Of a stretch of 64,000 bases of DNA, positions 46,753 to 58,001 are shown piece by piece. Both the position numbers and the translations under genes were made by a program. The stretch spans positions 62,001 through 126,000 of the forward strand of contig JASANH010000933.1 of the NCBI GenBank assembly GCA_030248295.1. The letters are read 5' to 3'. The stretch is from Mesodorylaimus sp. YZB2_4. Taxonomy: Eukaryota; Nematoda; Enoplea; Dorylaimida; Dorylaimidae. The notes below the pieces were generated by a model. That model was given only the letters and a program-made list of their open reading frames with translations. It searched no databases and had not been told where the DNA came from. Positions within the stretch are counted from its first letter, which is position 1. Every line of letters starts with the position of its first letter.

Positions 46753-47638
46753 TCTAACGCTATGTAGTGTGCGCTATTGTAAAGTAAAGCTTGCTCGCTA
46801 GGGCCACGGCCAGAGCAGGAGTCCAGAGCAGGCGGTCGACATAGAGTATGGTGAACCGCTATGGTGTGACTCGACTTGTGTGGCTGGTCTCGAGATGGTT
46901 CTTCTCATTGTCAATACATGGTCACGTCGGACGGCAACGGAAATTAATGCTGCGTAAGGCCAAACGGTGACTATTCCGATGAGCATCGAGTGCTCTCTCA
47001 GCACGCAACTTAGCCATAACGAAACTAGGCACAAAATCTTCTTTACAAATGCCATATTTCTATGGAAACCTGGCTCCTCCGACAGGATGACACCCCTCTA
47101 TTTCGTTTCTTTTTCTCTCGAGATCTGGAATAGTTTCGTGATCATATTTCTCGGACTAATCGCCGTTGCATGAGCTCGCATTGTGTCATACTCTATGTAC
47201 CTTTAGCCTGCGACCGTCCTGACCTCGTGGAGGTGAGCCTGTAATTCTAAGCTTGCATTAGTCGCATGCAGGGGAGTGGATGCAATCAGAAACCGCTTAA
47301 CAAAGTCAGACTTTATTCCTCAGCCAGCCACTCGTGACTGCTCCAAAAGGCAGCCTAGAATTGTCGTCTGACCCTGTTCTTCGAAGACACCTGCCAATCT
47401 TGAACCATTGGTGCACAGTTTGGCGTGCTACCGAAACGTGAGAAAGCCAGGTGTATCTACAGCTCAGGTCACAAACAGCCGCTGCACCTACTGTATTTTC
47501 GAACGCGTGATGGACACATTTACATTTTGCATATAAAACTCGGAGGTTTTATTATGATGATATTTCTTGAACTGAGTTAAAGAATGCCAGCACAATCGTC
47601 ACGGGCACAAATGTTATACCCCCTACTATGGTCACTGG
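46753..47638. other. intergenic, no gene seen
   Basis: This is the 3' flank of the GPCR gene. Overlapping opposite frames at 46798-47055 and 46967-47173 are featureless. Confidence 0.4.
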
Positions 47639-48833
47639 CTATTTCCCGTTTCCCGCAGTCGCTTGTGTCCCGGAGTTTGTTTTAGCCTCAGGGTTCATTT
47701 CTGATTGTGAGCACGAAAATATGGTTTTGACTTCTTTTTTGACCTCCTTGTTCAAAAAAAGTAAAACAATGCCGTTCGAACTAGCATTAAAAAGCTGCAA
47801 GAAGGGTACGAATATGTACGTGCCGACCGGCGCCGTTTCTGGTGATATCAGCCTGTTAAGAAGGTCGAAAAGAACCCATTCGGTCAAGTAGATGGCCGAT
47901 ACGATCAATAATTGGATAGCGTATCGAACTTCGCGACGTCTGCGTCTGATTAGTGTTTCGGATGCCAAATTCTCAGCCACACGATTACTGCTGGCCCGAA
48001 TGTTCCACAGGACAAATCCGTGCAGCACTACTATTGCAGTCGAGGTGAATATGTCCATCGAACGGGTCACGTACGTGTGGTTATACTTGTAGCCCTCGCT
48101 CAAATATGCGTAAGAATATGCCCCGTAGAAAAGATACAGCCTGAAATTAAGGTTTGCAGTGCCTGAAAGGATGCGTGGAAGGAGGAGACGCACGAGCAAC
48201 ATGGCAGGATGATTTCGCCCACGATGCACAGGCAGGCAGCCAGTATCCAAGAGATGACGATGGCCAATTTGGTTCTGGTGTCCGAGTACCATGTGTTGTA
48301 TTGATTCGGCTTACATACGGCTACGAACCTAAACATTAGAGGGTACGAGTTGTAATGCGCCTTTGTCTGATCTTACACAAAGCGGGAAACTGGCAGCAGC
48401 TCTTTCGGTCTGCAACATAACGCTGACGGAGACATCCCATGCGCATACTCTCAAGAAATCGCCTGTCAGGCGTGTTGTTGATAACACTGGTCCTATCTCA
48501 CCTGTTCAGGGCCAAATTGCACAGCATAATTTCCATGGCGTACCAAGATAGCCGTATGAATTTTCCTGGCATTTCGCGAAGCCATCCTGCTGGCAGCAGC
48601 CACTGTTGCAATGCTGATGCCGGTACCAAGTAGAAAGCGAGCATGGTCAAGTGCAGAGTGTCGGCTATCAATAGACTGAATGATAATCTGAACATACTGC
48701 CAGCAGTGTTTTGAAAAAAGTGATTTCGAACAATGATGACACCTGTCAGAATATTCGCGACAAAACCTGGCAGACATCCCACTGCCAATGAACTGCTCAG
48801 ACTGTGTGACAATACTGTACCGTTATCAATCAT
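47639..48833 (-). CDS. rhodopsin-like 7TM GPCR (orphan)
   Basis: Three exons (48833-48502, 48328-48194, 48140-47639) join in phase to 322 residues. The N terminus has an NGT sequon. TM1 (VGCLPGFVANILTGVIIV) and TM2 (FRLSFSLLIADTLHLTML) keep a LxxAD motif. TM3 ends in LCNLALNRFVAVCKP across a splice, where NRF replaces DRY. TM4 is LAIVISWILAACLCIVGEII, TM5 STAIVVLHGFVLWNI and TM6 LLIVSAIYLTEWVLFDLLN. TM7 is LQLFNASSNGIVLLFLNKEV, with NASSN in place of NPxxY. The third donor (CTC|GTGCGT) is non-consensus but needed for phase. The receptor appears intact, in contrast to the one at 35.1-35.9 kb. Ligand unknown. Confidence 0.82.
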
Positions 48834-49640
48834 GATAATCGCCCGCTTGTGATAAAGCGTCCGAGACTAATGGCTATTGGACAATGAGAGTCGTCGATGC
48901 CTTTCAAACGAGTTCTTCAAGAATTTAATTGAAAACCCACTCACTCAGGCATCCAGCAGGGAGTGACGAGCAGGGACAAGGAGCTATTTGAGGACCGCCA
49001 GGCTCGTTTATGCGTGAATGACCACCGCAGCGGCTAAAGAAAACAGCAGGAAACATCTTAAACACGCCTTGCCATTAATTAATAATAGACAGAAGATGGT
49101 ATGAGAAGATATCCTGCCGATGCCACCACCCGGTCAGGTATGCCACCTGCATACGTGCTGCTGAGCACTAAACGAGAATTTCTTGTTGAAGCAGAAAAAC
49201 AAGGGGGTAAGAATCTGAGAGCAAAGGATTATGCCTCTGATATTAGGTTCCTAATTACGCTAGCCCTGACGCCATGCATTTGATATATGAGCCCGACCTC
49301 CCTCGCGGATTCAGTTTCTTCCAGAATACACACACGGCAAACTCACAGTCAGTCAGGACACGTGCTTGGGCTCTTTCTCCATTTTGTCGATACGATCAAG
49401 GCAAATTTAGTTTCGAATTAGGTACCGAACTTCCATAAGTGTGGTCATGCGCTAAGTTCAACAGACACGATGGAAAGCAATCTTTGGTTTCATGGAAGAA
49501 GGAGCCGGGTACACACACGCACATACATACGGATACATGCACCCGATATGCAGACACAGGTGACTATGCTCTGACTAACAAGGAAACATCGCCAACTGTC
49601 AAGTCGAGCTTTGGAAAATGGGAAATTGTAACATGTTCCT
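48834..49640. other. intergenic, GPCR 5' flank
   Basis: No gene seen. A (CA)-rich stretch lies near 49512-49530. Confidence 0.4.
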
Positions 49641-49643
49641 TGG

Positions 49644-49697
49644 TGCAAGAGAAAGCTCTGTGCAAAACATTAGAGGCGTCTGGCCAACTGGTCAGCA
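49644..49697 (+). repeat. left arm of an inverted repeat flanking the hAT-type element
   Basis: The segment GTGCAAGAGAAAGCTCTGTG...TCTGGCCAACTGGTCAGC recurs as a near-exact reverse complement at about 50887-50940. The two arms sit just outside the element at 49706-50671. Confidence 0.8.
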
Positions 49698-49893
49698 GTG
49701 GTCAGTAGTGTTGATATCGTTAGCGAAAAAAGATGTCGTTTATCGTTACAGTTAACGATATCCTGCCAAAAAGATATCGTTACCGTTAATCGTTAACGCG
49801 TTCTAAAAAATATCGTTAACGCGTTAAATATCGTTTTTTTATTATCAACCCAGCGTTGACACTCACACTTTCTGTCTGCGGATGCGGAAAAAT

Positions 49894-49910
49894 CCCCCCC
49901 CCCCCCCCCC
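49894..49910 (+). repeat. poly-C run (17 C)
   Basis: Uninterrupted run within the hAT-type element, just left of the nested element. Confidence 0.85.
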
Positions 49911-49931
49911 AGTAGCAGACATCTCATGCTA

Positions 49932-50449
49932 CAGTCGAGTCCGCTTAATATCACCAGCTCGAAGAAAATGTGACAATATCCGTGACTAAAATCGAAGTAC
50001 ACTCTAAAATGGCCAAAATTTTACTTTTTTGCGTTTTATCGCCATTTCGTATCATTTTCATATATCCCTCGCGTTTTAAAAGACGAAAGGCTTTTTCAAA
50101 AGTTTTTGTAACCAAAGAAATCCAAAATATGAGGATCAGTCAGATCAAAGCTGAAGCATAAAGGTGCCATGCGCCTTCATGCAAGCGTTTTCTCGAGAGA
50201 AATCCTAATTTTTTGACGATTTTGCATTTGTTTCAGACTGAAAGGAGTGAAAATGTGACTCTTTTCTCATACTTATTCCGCTTGGCCAAGAAATTTATGT
50301 GACAGTAAGTGGACTATGGCAAATTCAGTGTGATAATAAGCGAACTCAATATGCATACAAAGTATAGGGAAGAAATTCGGGACTTCGAAAACCTGTGATA
50401 ATAACCGGACTGTGACATTATCCGGTGTGACTATAAGTGGACTCGACTG
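49932..50449. mobile_element. nested mariner/pogo-type MITE (518 bp, TA target)
   Basis: The ends are CAGTCGAGTCCGCTTA and, at the right, TAAGTGGACTCGACTG, which are inverted repeats with one mismatch over 16 bp. Each end abuts a TA dinucleotide (49930-49931 and 50450-50451), the target duplication of the Tc1/mariner/pogo group. Internal words TGTGATAATAAGCGA and GTGATAATAACCGGACTGTGA repeat the end motif. There is no transposase. It lies wholly inside the hAT-type element, so it jumped in later. Confidence 0.85.
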
Positions 50450-50734
50450 TATATTGCTGTAAGCGTAAAAAGGTGGGAACAAGGGCAGATTTTAAATTTG
50501 ACGCTGTAGTAGTGTATGCACAAATAACGCGTTATTCGACATAAAAAAGATACCGTTACCGTTATAACGCGTTCTCTGAAAGTAGATATCGTTACCGTTA
50601 ATAGCGTTAGCCAAAAACGATGTCGTTAACGCGTTAAATATCGTTAATAGCGTTAACGCTTAACAACACTACTGGTCAGTGCTTAGAGTACAGTGAAATT
50701 TTTCAATTCTACTGGATTTTCGGGTTTTTTTTCT

Positions 50735-50775
50735 CTGAACTCTGAAAAAACTCTGAAAAAACTCTGAACCAGAGT
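50735..50775 (+). repeat. ACTCTGAAAAA tandem repeat (11 bp)
   Basis: About three and a half copies of CTCTGAAAAAA-type units in a row, near the right arm of the hAT insertion region. Confidence 0.65.
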
Positions 50776-50886
50776 GTTGGAAGCTTAAACTCGAAACTCC
50801 GAACCTAAAAACCTAGTTTGGAAAGAGCTCTGCATGTTTTCCTCAACGCTCGGCTCCCTTACCACACAAAATTTCAGGACTTTAGA

Positions 50887-50940
50887 TGCTGACCACGGCT
50901 GACCAGTTGGCCAGACGCCTCTAATATTTTGCAGAGAGCT
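50887..50940 (-). repeat. right arm of the inverted repeat flanking the hAT-type element
   Basis: Read in reverse complement it matches 49644-49697 with only a few changes over about 54 bp. The spacer between the arms is mostly the hAT-type element. Confidence 0.8.
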
Positions 50941-52598
50941 TTCTTTTGCACTTTGAAGTCGAGTACAAACGAAGTGGGTTCGAAATGCAAGGAACGCATT
51001 CTTGTAGGGGTCAGAGAATGTTCTTTTACTGTACAGTATATGCAATGAATTCACTGGAGATGCCAGGGCCCAGTTCTATTATGGCATTGACAAGCTTGAC
51101 AACTGCTGGTCTGACTGGTAAATGAGTTTCACCAAAACTTTGAAGTCGGTAAGCTTGTCACGTCTGACAATCAATTGCAGTTTGTCAGACAAGTGCTTTT
51201 TCAGCGGTTCACAAGTGATCGGTTCCACCACTTGACATAAAAGCAGGTCACTTGTTGGAACATAAAAATTTTAGCAATCCTCAATCAGTCAAAATCGCTT
51301 GTCAATAAGAGCGATTTGACAAGACTTTTCGGGACAAGACCGGTCACTAGCCACTAGTCAATTTGCAGCTTTTGATGCAGCAGGAGCCAGGTGGGGCCAC
51401 TTCGCTCTAGTTCTTCCATCATTTCCAGCCCGTTTTGCGTTTTGATGGCATGACTCGATGAATACTCACTTTTTGCTAGAAAATTTTGTGACTGTTTTAG
51501 GCAGCTAGTTGGACCTTGTCCCAAGGCCCCACGCCCTGGCTCTTTTTCGCAATATCTTGAGGTCAGACAAGTCGTCTCTGTTGCTTGGGTCAAACAATTT
51601 ATCTCCGCGCATCGGCACACTAGGCCACATTTTGTGGTGGCATCATGCTTGCATACCTGCCGTAAATTTAATCAAGAGGAAATGAGACGGTGATCCGATA
51701 GATCTGCGATTTCAATCCTATCTTGTGAGAGATTTGGAAAAAAGGCGGAAAAAAAATCAATGACGATGCCAATTAAAAGGCATGCCGACGGAACTGGCTG
51801 GATCAGGCCCGCAAGCCAAGGACTGCGGGTTCGACTCCCGCTCAGGACTTACCTTCTTGACAAAATAGCTAGAGCCCGCACCACCACAATCCTGCATTTT
51901 GAGGGCAGAATAGCAAGACACACTTCGGCTTTAGGTATATGGCACTCCTAGTTCTCGGTAGTCATCATTCATGTGTGGGCGAACAAGATGAATCGCCCTG
52001 CGTCTGCACATCAAGCCAGTCACATGCGGGCAGCAAGACTTACCGTTAGATGACATAGCGACGGAAGGGGTACTTGACATTGCTACCAGGAAGACCTATC
52101 TCACAGTCAGTGCAGGCCGCCTCTTTAATCCAAGCAAAGGACTGCTCACCCAGTCGACTCGGAACAACGAACCACTGGCCACCTGAGACACATGTCCCTG
52201 TCTGATCGTGAGTGGCCGGACAGGCCCATTTCCCGGTCTCCCTTTACTCTATGTACTTCTGCAGTCAGCAGGTCACCCAATTGGTTAGACTGACTCAAAA
52301 ATAAGTTACGCGCCACTTTGCGAAATGTCACTTACAAAGCTAAAAGAACCGGTCGATCGAAATCACGTGTTTACAAATCGCCTGCAGGTAAAAGTGAGTT
52401 GCAGAGAAGGGATTGCGAATTCGTAAACTGTAGATAGTGGACTAATGAGGTCGTTTCGAATAGCATTACAGTAGGAGGCTCGCGACCAGTGCCGTTTAGG
52501 TCTTCTTGTCTGTTTCAGCGCGGGAGTCGTGGAGTGAGAATGTCGTAAATTCGGCGGTCGCATCAAAGTCAAGAATTCTGACCGATCAACTCCCTGCC
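50941..52598. other. 1.7 kb intergenic with short inverted repeats and a tRNA-like B-box
   Basis: Words around CACTTG and GACAAGCTT recur in both orientations at 51085-51340. The segment at 51795-51848 has a pol III B-box (GGTTCGACTCC) and a tRNA-like stem but no complete cloverleaf, so it is probably a SINE fragment. Minus-strand frames at 51354-51620 and 52363-52722 carry no recognisable domain. Confidence 0.4.
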
Positions 52599-54357
52599 AT
52601 GTTCCTTCTCTCGCTATCATCAAAGGCCCTTCTACCTTCGATTCGACTTCGGCAGCTTCAACTTGCCTCGCAATACCTGGCCTCATCGACATCAACTTCG
52701 AAGATAATTGCCTTATCCCCATCGGATGAAAAAGAGGTGGCTAGAGTGGCATTCAAATTAGCTTTATCGCAATATCGAAGAACCATTTTCAGTAGAATTA
52801 AAGCGAATTGTGTGAACTTTTATAATTTATGCAAATATCGATTACTGGACGATCGGGAATTTCGATTCAAAAAATTCCGCTCAGCTTCGCGATCAGCACT
52901 TTCAGAAGTGGCTCTTAATCTAGCGCCGCAGCAGCACGACCAACTGGATGAGCTGCTGACTAAAGAGGTGAGGCAGACGGACTGGCCACTCGGACAGAAG
53001 TTGAGGGGTTCCGGACAAAGGGCAGTCCGTTAGGATCAGACCAGAGTGGTGGTCAGTGTACCAGGGGTACCCAGGCGGCGGGAGATATGAGAGAACGACA
53101 AGGACAAGTCGAGGCGAGTCTCTCGACTACACCTGGCGCTGAAACATCAATCGGAGTGGTTGACCTTCCCCAGTCGGAGGAGAGTATAAGTTTCCCGACC
53201 GCCAGGAATGCTGGTCCCATCTGCACTGTGATGAGTCCCCTGTCTGTCATAGGGTGCGTGTGCAGACGGCACGGATCCACGGATGTACTTTACAGCCAAG
53301 TGCCCTTGCATTAGCGTTCGTTCGGGATTTCCCCTCCCAAACCCGATCCCGATCAAAAATGATCGGGTTTGAATCTTTTGGAGATCTTCTTCCGAAGGGG
53401 AAGGGGGAGGCCGATGCGAAGGGAATGTTTCAGAGGAGCAAGCTGGAGAAAATTTGGCGGGTGATTGAACTGATGAAGAGGAAGGAAGGGATTCGTTTGC
53501 TAATTGGCGACTGCTTCTCCGCTTTTTTGCTTTCCTGATTTTAAATCCAATGATAATTAATGTGCTAAAAATTATAAGGAAATGGAGTTTTTGGCACCGT
53601 ATTTGCTGGCTCCTCCGGATGGCTTGTAGGTCATCTACAGCGAATAAGGCACTCTTTACGAATCCTGATTCTAAAAATATGATCCAAAACAAACGCTTCC
53701 TAAAAGCATGAAGTGTTGGCAAAGATTTGTTTCAGGCGATTAAGAACTTAAAGGGGACACTGGAGTCGAACAACAGTTTACGAGTGCTGCTCCTGTTCTT
53801 GGAAAGTCACCACAGACTAATTCTACAAGAGAAACTCTTCAGTGCAAATTATTCAAGATCAGTTCTACCAAGTGGCGCTACGAAGAATATGTTCGAATGC
53901 ACATTTCTCTATTTCTGTCGTGTAGATCAGCAGGTTGTAAATCGGAAGCACACGACGACCATTTTGACACCAAATCGATTGGGTGGACGGGATGAAGTGA
54001 AGGCCACTGTTCCCGATGATGCCTTCGTGTGTCTCGCTGTTTGGATGACGTAAGCCCCTTGCTGTCCCCCTTCAGGGACCGAGCTTACGCAGACCCCCTT
54101 GAACTGTGGTGGGACCCAGCCTGCGAGACCTGACTACACCGCACATATTTTCTGTGTGTTTTTCCACTGCGCTTTGGCTAGAATGAAAGATCAGACCCGC
54201 ATTCGATATCAGCTTGGCAGGCTAAAATTCAAACTATTGTTCTCTTTTCAGATTAGCTAAGCCGTTGGAGAAAGGTGTCGGTATCGACTGGAAAATCACA
54301 CGATATGAACCGATTATGGCTCTTCTCGAACGAAAGATTTTTCAAAAATATCTATAG
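52599..54357 (+). CDS. unrecognised protein, probably mitochondrial
   Basis: Three exons (52599-52967, 53736-54049, 54252-54357) join in phase to 262 residues. The first ~35 residues (MFLLSLSSKALLPSIRLRQL then QLASQYLASSTS) form a basic, acid-free, Ser/Leu-rich leader typical of mitochondrial import signals. A basic helical region follows (FSRIKANCVNFYNLCKYRLL, FRFKKFRSASRSALSEVAL). The C-terminal part looks like a small alpha/beta domain (TFLYFCRVDQQVVNRKH, FVCLAVWMTLAKPLEKGVGI, WKITRYEPIMALLERK). The size and charge suggest a mitochondrial ribosomal or assembly protein, but I cannot name a family. The 768-bp first intron contains the repeat shared with the beta-galactosidase intron. Confidence 0.7.
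53050..53245 (+). repeat. interspersed repeat copy in the first intron of the 52.6-kb gene
   Basis: The core at 53136-53173 matches 8519-8556 on the same strand, with the same preceding GCGAGTCT word about 25 bp upstream. Both copies lie in introns of plus-strand genes. Confidence 0.55.
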
Positions 54358-54736
54358 ATATACAGTATTCCGAAGATTCTAAACCTTGTCCTATGCCTTC
54401 CAGTGTTTTACTGTTGTAGGTTGACTCAGTTTTGTTGATGACAATAGCGCTTGAAGTGAAAGTGGAAGGATCGTTTAATAAAAACATTGGTCCGATGATC
54501 GTAAGCTGAGTCTCTGCACTACCGATACACGCACATGTATTTTTGAAATTGCTTTCATGAACGGATTCCTAGTTATAAGTTTGAATTCCCGCCTTTAGTG
54601 ATTCACAAGTAGCAGCCACTTATAGCAAGACGAACACGCTTTGCCTGCTGCTACAGTATCTGATATTCTCCAAACGGATTTTCTCGATCGACTGGGCGGT
54701 GAACTGGTTGGTTGATAATCAGCGTTAGTTATCAAA
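54358..54736. other. intergenic, PRPSAP promoter region
   Basis: A 379-bp spacer between two plus-strand genes with no coding exon. TACAGTA words occur near 54361 and 54653. AATAAA near 54477 may end the upstream transcript. Confidence 0.4.
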
Positions 54737-57088
54737 ATGCCCAACGATTACGAGAAGCCCGGCATGGTGGTGCTGGCTGGAAACAGCCATCCGGAATTGG
54801 CTGCGTTGATTGCGGAGTAAGCTGTTTTCCTAAAGCTAGTTGATTTTGATGACAAAGTTGTTTTTTAGACGTTTGGGAATCCATTTATGCGATGCAGCTG
54901 TGTTCAAGAAACCAAATAAAGGTAAGCCCTGCGATATCATACTCCCTGCGGCTAATTCCCTGTGGCTCCTTGATCCCTGCGCCTTATTCTTTTTTTAGAG
55001 ACCACGGTTGAAATAAAACAATCCGTTCGTGACAGGCATGTGTTCATTTTGCAAACGGGAACAAAGTAAGTTTTTTCTCCAAGTAGCTTTTTTGGTACTT
55101 GGCTAAAAAACCAAAAAGTTTTGAAGTCCGGCAGGTGAAAAATTTTCTAGTCTGAGTCCGAGTCAGCCGACCCCGCTCGGCATTTGGCGCGTTGTGTAGA
55201 TTCGGACTGATACGTATACTGTATTTTTCTCTCTCAATCACCTGCCGGCCTTAAAAAATTTTTGGTGGCTCGCTAAAGTAGACAAGCGCCGCTTTTTTTA
55301 TCCGCACTCCAAGACTTGTTTATGAACATTTAGGCCTATGCACTTAGTGTATTAGAGGTTTCCTAGGTCCGGAAGGTGGGCTGTAGTCAAACGAGCCATG
55401 CATGGGATATTAATGCAGGCTAATATGGTCATTCCATCCCTCCCCCCAATAATCCAAAAATCCCAAGTTTGTTTTAAGAAACCATAGAAAAACAGAACAG
55501 GCCTTACCACTCGCAGGTTACCGCCCTCAGTTGTAGGGGCAGGCCCATTAACGTCAGACACTGATCCAGTTTGGAATGGGTTTCCGTGTCGGGGTGGTTG
55601 CGTTTTTCGCAATTAAAAGAGCAAACGGTTTTAAAATGTATTAGCTATTTTTAGAAAGCAAAGGTACTATCAACTGACCAATGTGCTGGTGTTTGACCCT
55701 TAGAATCATCTCTACCGTCTCTACTGTATGCTCCACGCTTCAACAATTGATTTCAGGGACGTAAATAACGATATTATGGAATTACTTATCATGTTATACG
55801 CGTGCAAAACTTCTGCGGCCAGACAAATCACCGTTGTCATGCCGTACATGCCTTACACGAAACAATGTCGGATGCGTAAGCGGAGCTCAATCGTGGCCAA
55901 GTTGCTTTGCGATATGATTGCAAGAGCTGGTAAGACTCCGCTGACGTCCTTTGCCAAAATGCGCAGTAACTTCCATTTTAGGAGCTGACAAAATCATCAC
56001 GATGGATTTATATCGAAAGGAGATCCAAGGTTTCTTCAGTGTGCCAGTGGACAATTTGCGTGCATCGCCGTTTCTGCTTCAATACATTCGGGAGAAAATT
56101 CCGGATTATCGAAATGCTGTAATCGTGGCCAAGAATCCTGGCGTCATGAACAAGGCGACGTCGTACGCAGAGAGGCTGCGTATCGGTGAGTCAAACAGCG
56201 TTGATACACTGCTCTTCACCTGCCATATACATAGTCCTTGTTATTTCAGGAGTGGCTGTGATTCATGGCGTTCAAAAAGAATCTGAATCGGATTTGGTCG
56301 ATGGCCGCAGTAGTCCGCCTCCATTCGGAGCTGTACCTGGTGGCCTGAGTCGGCCAAGTTCCGTCGCTTCAGAGCAAATACCGCATGCGCACGGAGCAGC
56401 TTCGATCGTTTTGGATGGTCCTGGCCCGAGCCACGTTCATGTGCCCCGGTCTCGTCAGAACTCGCAAGCAAACCCAGAACAGTCTGGACAGACCTATCGA
56501 CGTCAAGACACGATTTCCGGTTTGGAATACTTTCCTTTTTGGGCGGCCAAGGAGAAACCCCCACTGACTGTGGTCGGAGATGTCAGCGGCCATATCGCCA
56601 TCATGGTGGTGAGTAGAATCAAGCCCAAAGTTCGATGCGACACTTTTGGGTGAACTGACAATGTAAAAAAGTGCCTAAAACTGGCATCGCATTGAACTTT
56701 ACTTCCCGCTTCAAGTGTATTGCGGGTGGGTCTGATCCTATGCCGGAAATGTTGTGTCTTGCTAAAAGATTGTTTTTGTCAGGATGAAATGATCGACGAC
56801 GTGAGCAGTTTCGTGGCAGCGGCTGAAGCACTGAAAGATCGTGGCGCTTACAAAATCTATGTGATGGCGACCCATGGTATTCTCAGCGCCGACGCGCCCC
56901 AACTGTTGGAGTCATCCCCCATTGACGAAGTGGTGGTGACGAACACAGTGCCCCACGAGCTGCAAAAAATGCAGTGCCATAAAATCAAGACCGTCGACGT
57001 TTCGGTCATGTTATCGGAAGCGATCAGACGTACGTTCCATAACGAGTCCATGTCCTATTTGTTCCGAGATGTTACAGTCGATGACTAA
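54737..57088 (+). CDS. PRPSAP: phosphoribosyl pyrophosphate synthetase-associated protein
   Basis: Seven exons (54737-54816, 54869-54921, 54999-55065, 55757-55929, 55982-56185, 56250-56608, 56783-57088) join in frame to 413 residues. The chain follows the PRPP synthetase fold: [74 protein letters not shown] and [15 protein letters not shown]. The C-terminal half has [19 protein letters not shown] and [21 protein letters not shown] catalytic loops are altered and an insert rich in Pro, Ser and His (residues ~210-285, [20 protein letters not shown]) is present. Both traits mark the non-catalytic partner that modulates PRPS in the PRPP-synthetase complex of nucleotide synthesis. The insert is longer than in mammals. 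Confidence 0.93.
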
Positions 57089-58001
57089 TTAATGCACGGA
57101 GCGAGCGAGTCTGTTTAGAAGTTTTCTGTCGACATGACACGAGGCTATGCGAGTTTAAAATGACTTGAGATTTTGATTGGGGATTATATGGTAGCCTATC
57201 GTATGCTATATTGTATAAGCCTTGTGGGTTTTTCGTATGATAGAAGTTGTCTCATTGCGTTGTTATCAGCGTGACCGACGTGCAAGCGCAATGATGCATG
57301 CATATACCTTTTTAGGTCACCCTATGATAGTGTCAGCTGATCACAGGACTGAAAACTGGTTGACTCTTGGAGGTACAGAATAGAATGATCGTGCGGCACC
57401 TCTCGATACTGCAAATGGCAATTGCCATGCAGGCTGGCACTTGCAGTTTGGGAACCTTAGACGGTTGCCTCCAAGGCATGGAACCTGCAGACTACTGACT
57501 TGTCGAAGGGGGGGGGGGGGGGTGGGGCTTATTCACCAGCAGACAAATTAGTAAAGTAAGGGGTGTCTGCGAAAGTGAGATGGGACGTTGTCCATACGCG
57601 AAGCCGGCAGTGTGCCCATCGATGGGAAGATTGGTGATCAGTCTGCTAGTTTTAATGGGGTACTGTGGCCTCTGATGAGGCGCCAGGGAATCGATAGGAC
57701 AAACGATACGTAACCCAGGAGATAAATAACGGTCTCACATAGTGCAGCCCTGCAGGGTCCTTTGAAAATGCCGTGCCTTTCACGATCAGTCGAGTAGTGA
57801 AAGGCACGGGGTTTTGCCCAAGTGGTACTTGTGCTGTGTATGAGCAAAGGGCATTAGAAAATGCCGATGGGCGGTGCCTGTCAGGTGCTCATGGCGAGAT
57901 GGCGGGGCAGTGCCAAAGTCCCTGGCTACTCTTGTCTAATGATAAGGTAACCCATATGATAGGCACTGACAAGACATCATCACAAGTGCTAGACCTGTGT
58001 C
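57089..58001. other. intergenic with a poly-G run and a hairpin
   Basis: This is the convergent 3' space between PRPSAP and the iGluR-like gene. It holds a 15-G run (57508-57522) and the hairpin at 57769-57807. The plus-strand frame 57773-58063 is featureless. Confidence 0.45.
57769..57807. repeat. perfect 13-bp hairpin
   Basis: CCGTGCCTTTCAC pairs with GTGAAAGGCACGG around a 13-nt loop. Function unknown; it may be a small foldback element or a structured RNA. Confidence 0.65.

Larger units (their letters stand above)
49706..50671. mobile_element. non-autonomous hAT-type DNA transposon (966 bp)
   Basis: The element begins TAGTGTTG and ends CAACACTA. It is flanked by 8-bp sequences GTGGTCAG and CTGGTCAG that differ at one base, fitting the 8-bp target duplication of hAT elements. 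Subterminal regions at both ends are packed with words around ATCGTTAACGCGTTA, as in hAT transposase-binding clusters. It encodes no transposase. A second element is inserted within it at 49932-50449. Confidence 0.8.

Noticed and set aside
49439-49708. 89-codon plus-strand frame
   Set aside because: It runs into the inverted-repeat arm next to the hAT element and contains a CA-rich simple repeat.
52363-52722. 119-codon minus-strand frame
   Set aside because: It overlaps the first exon of the well-spliced plus-strand gene and its promoter; no domain.
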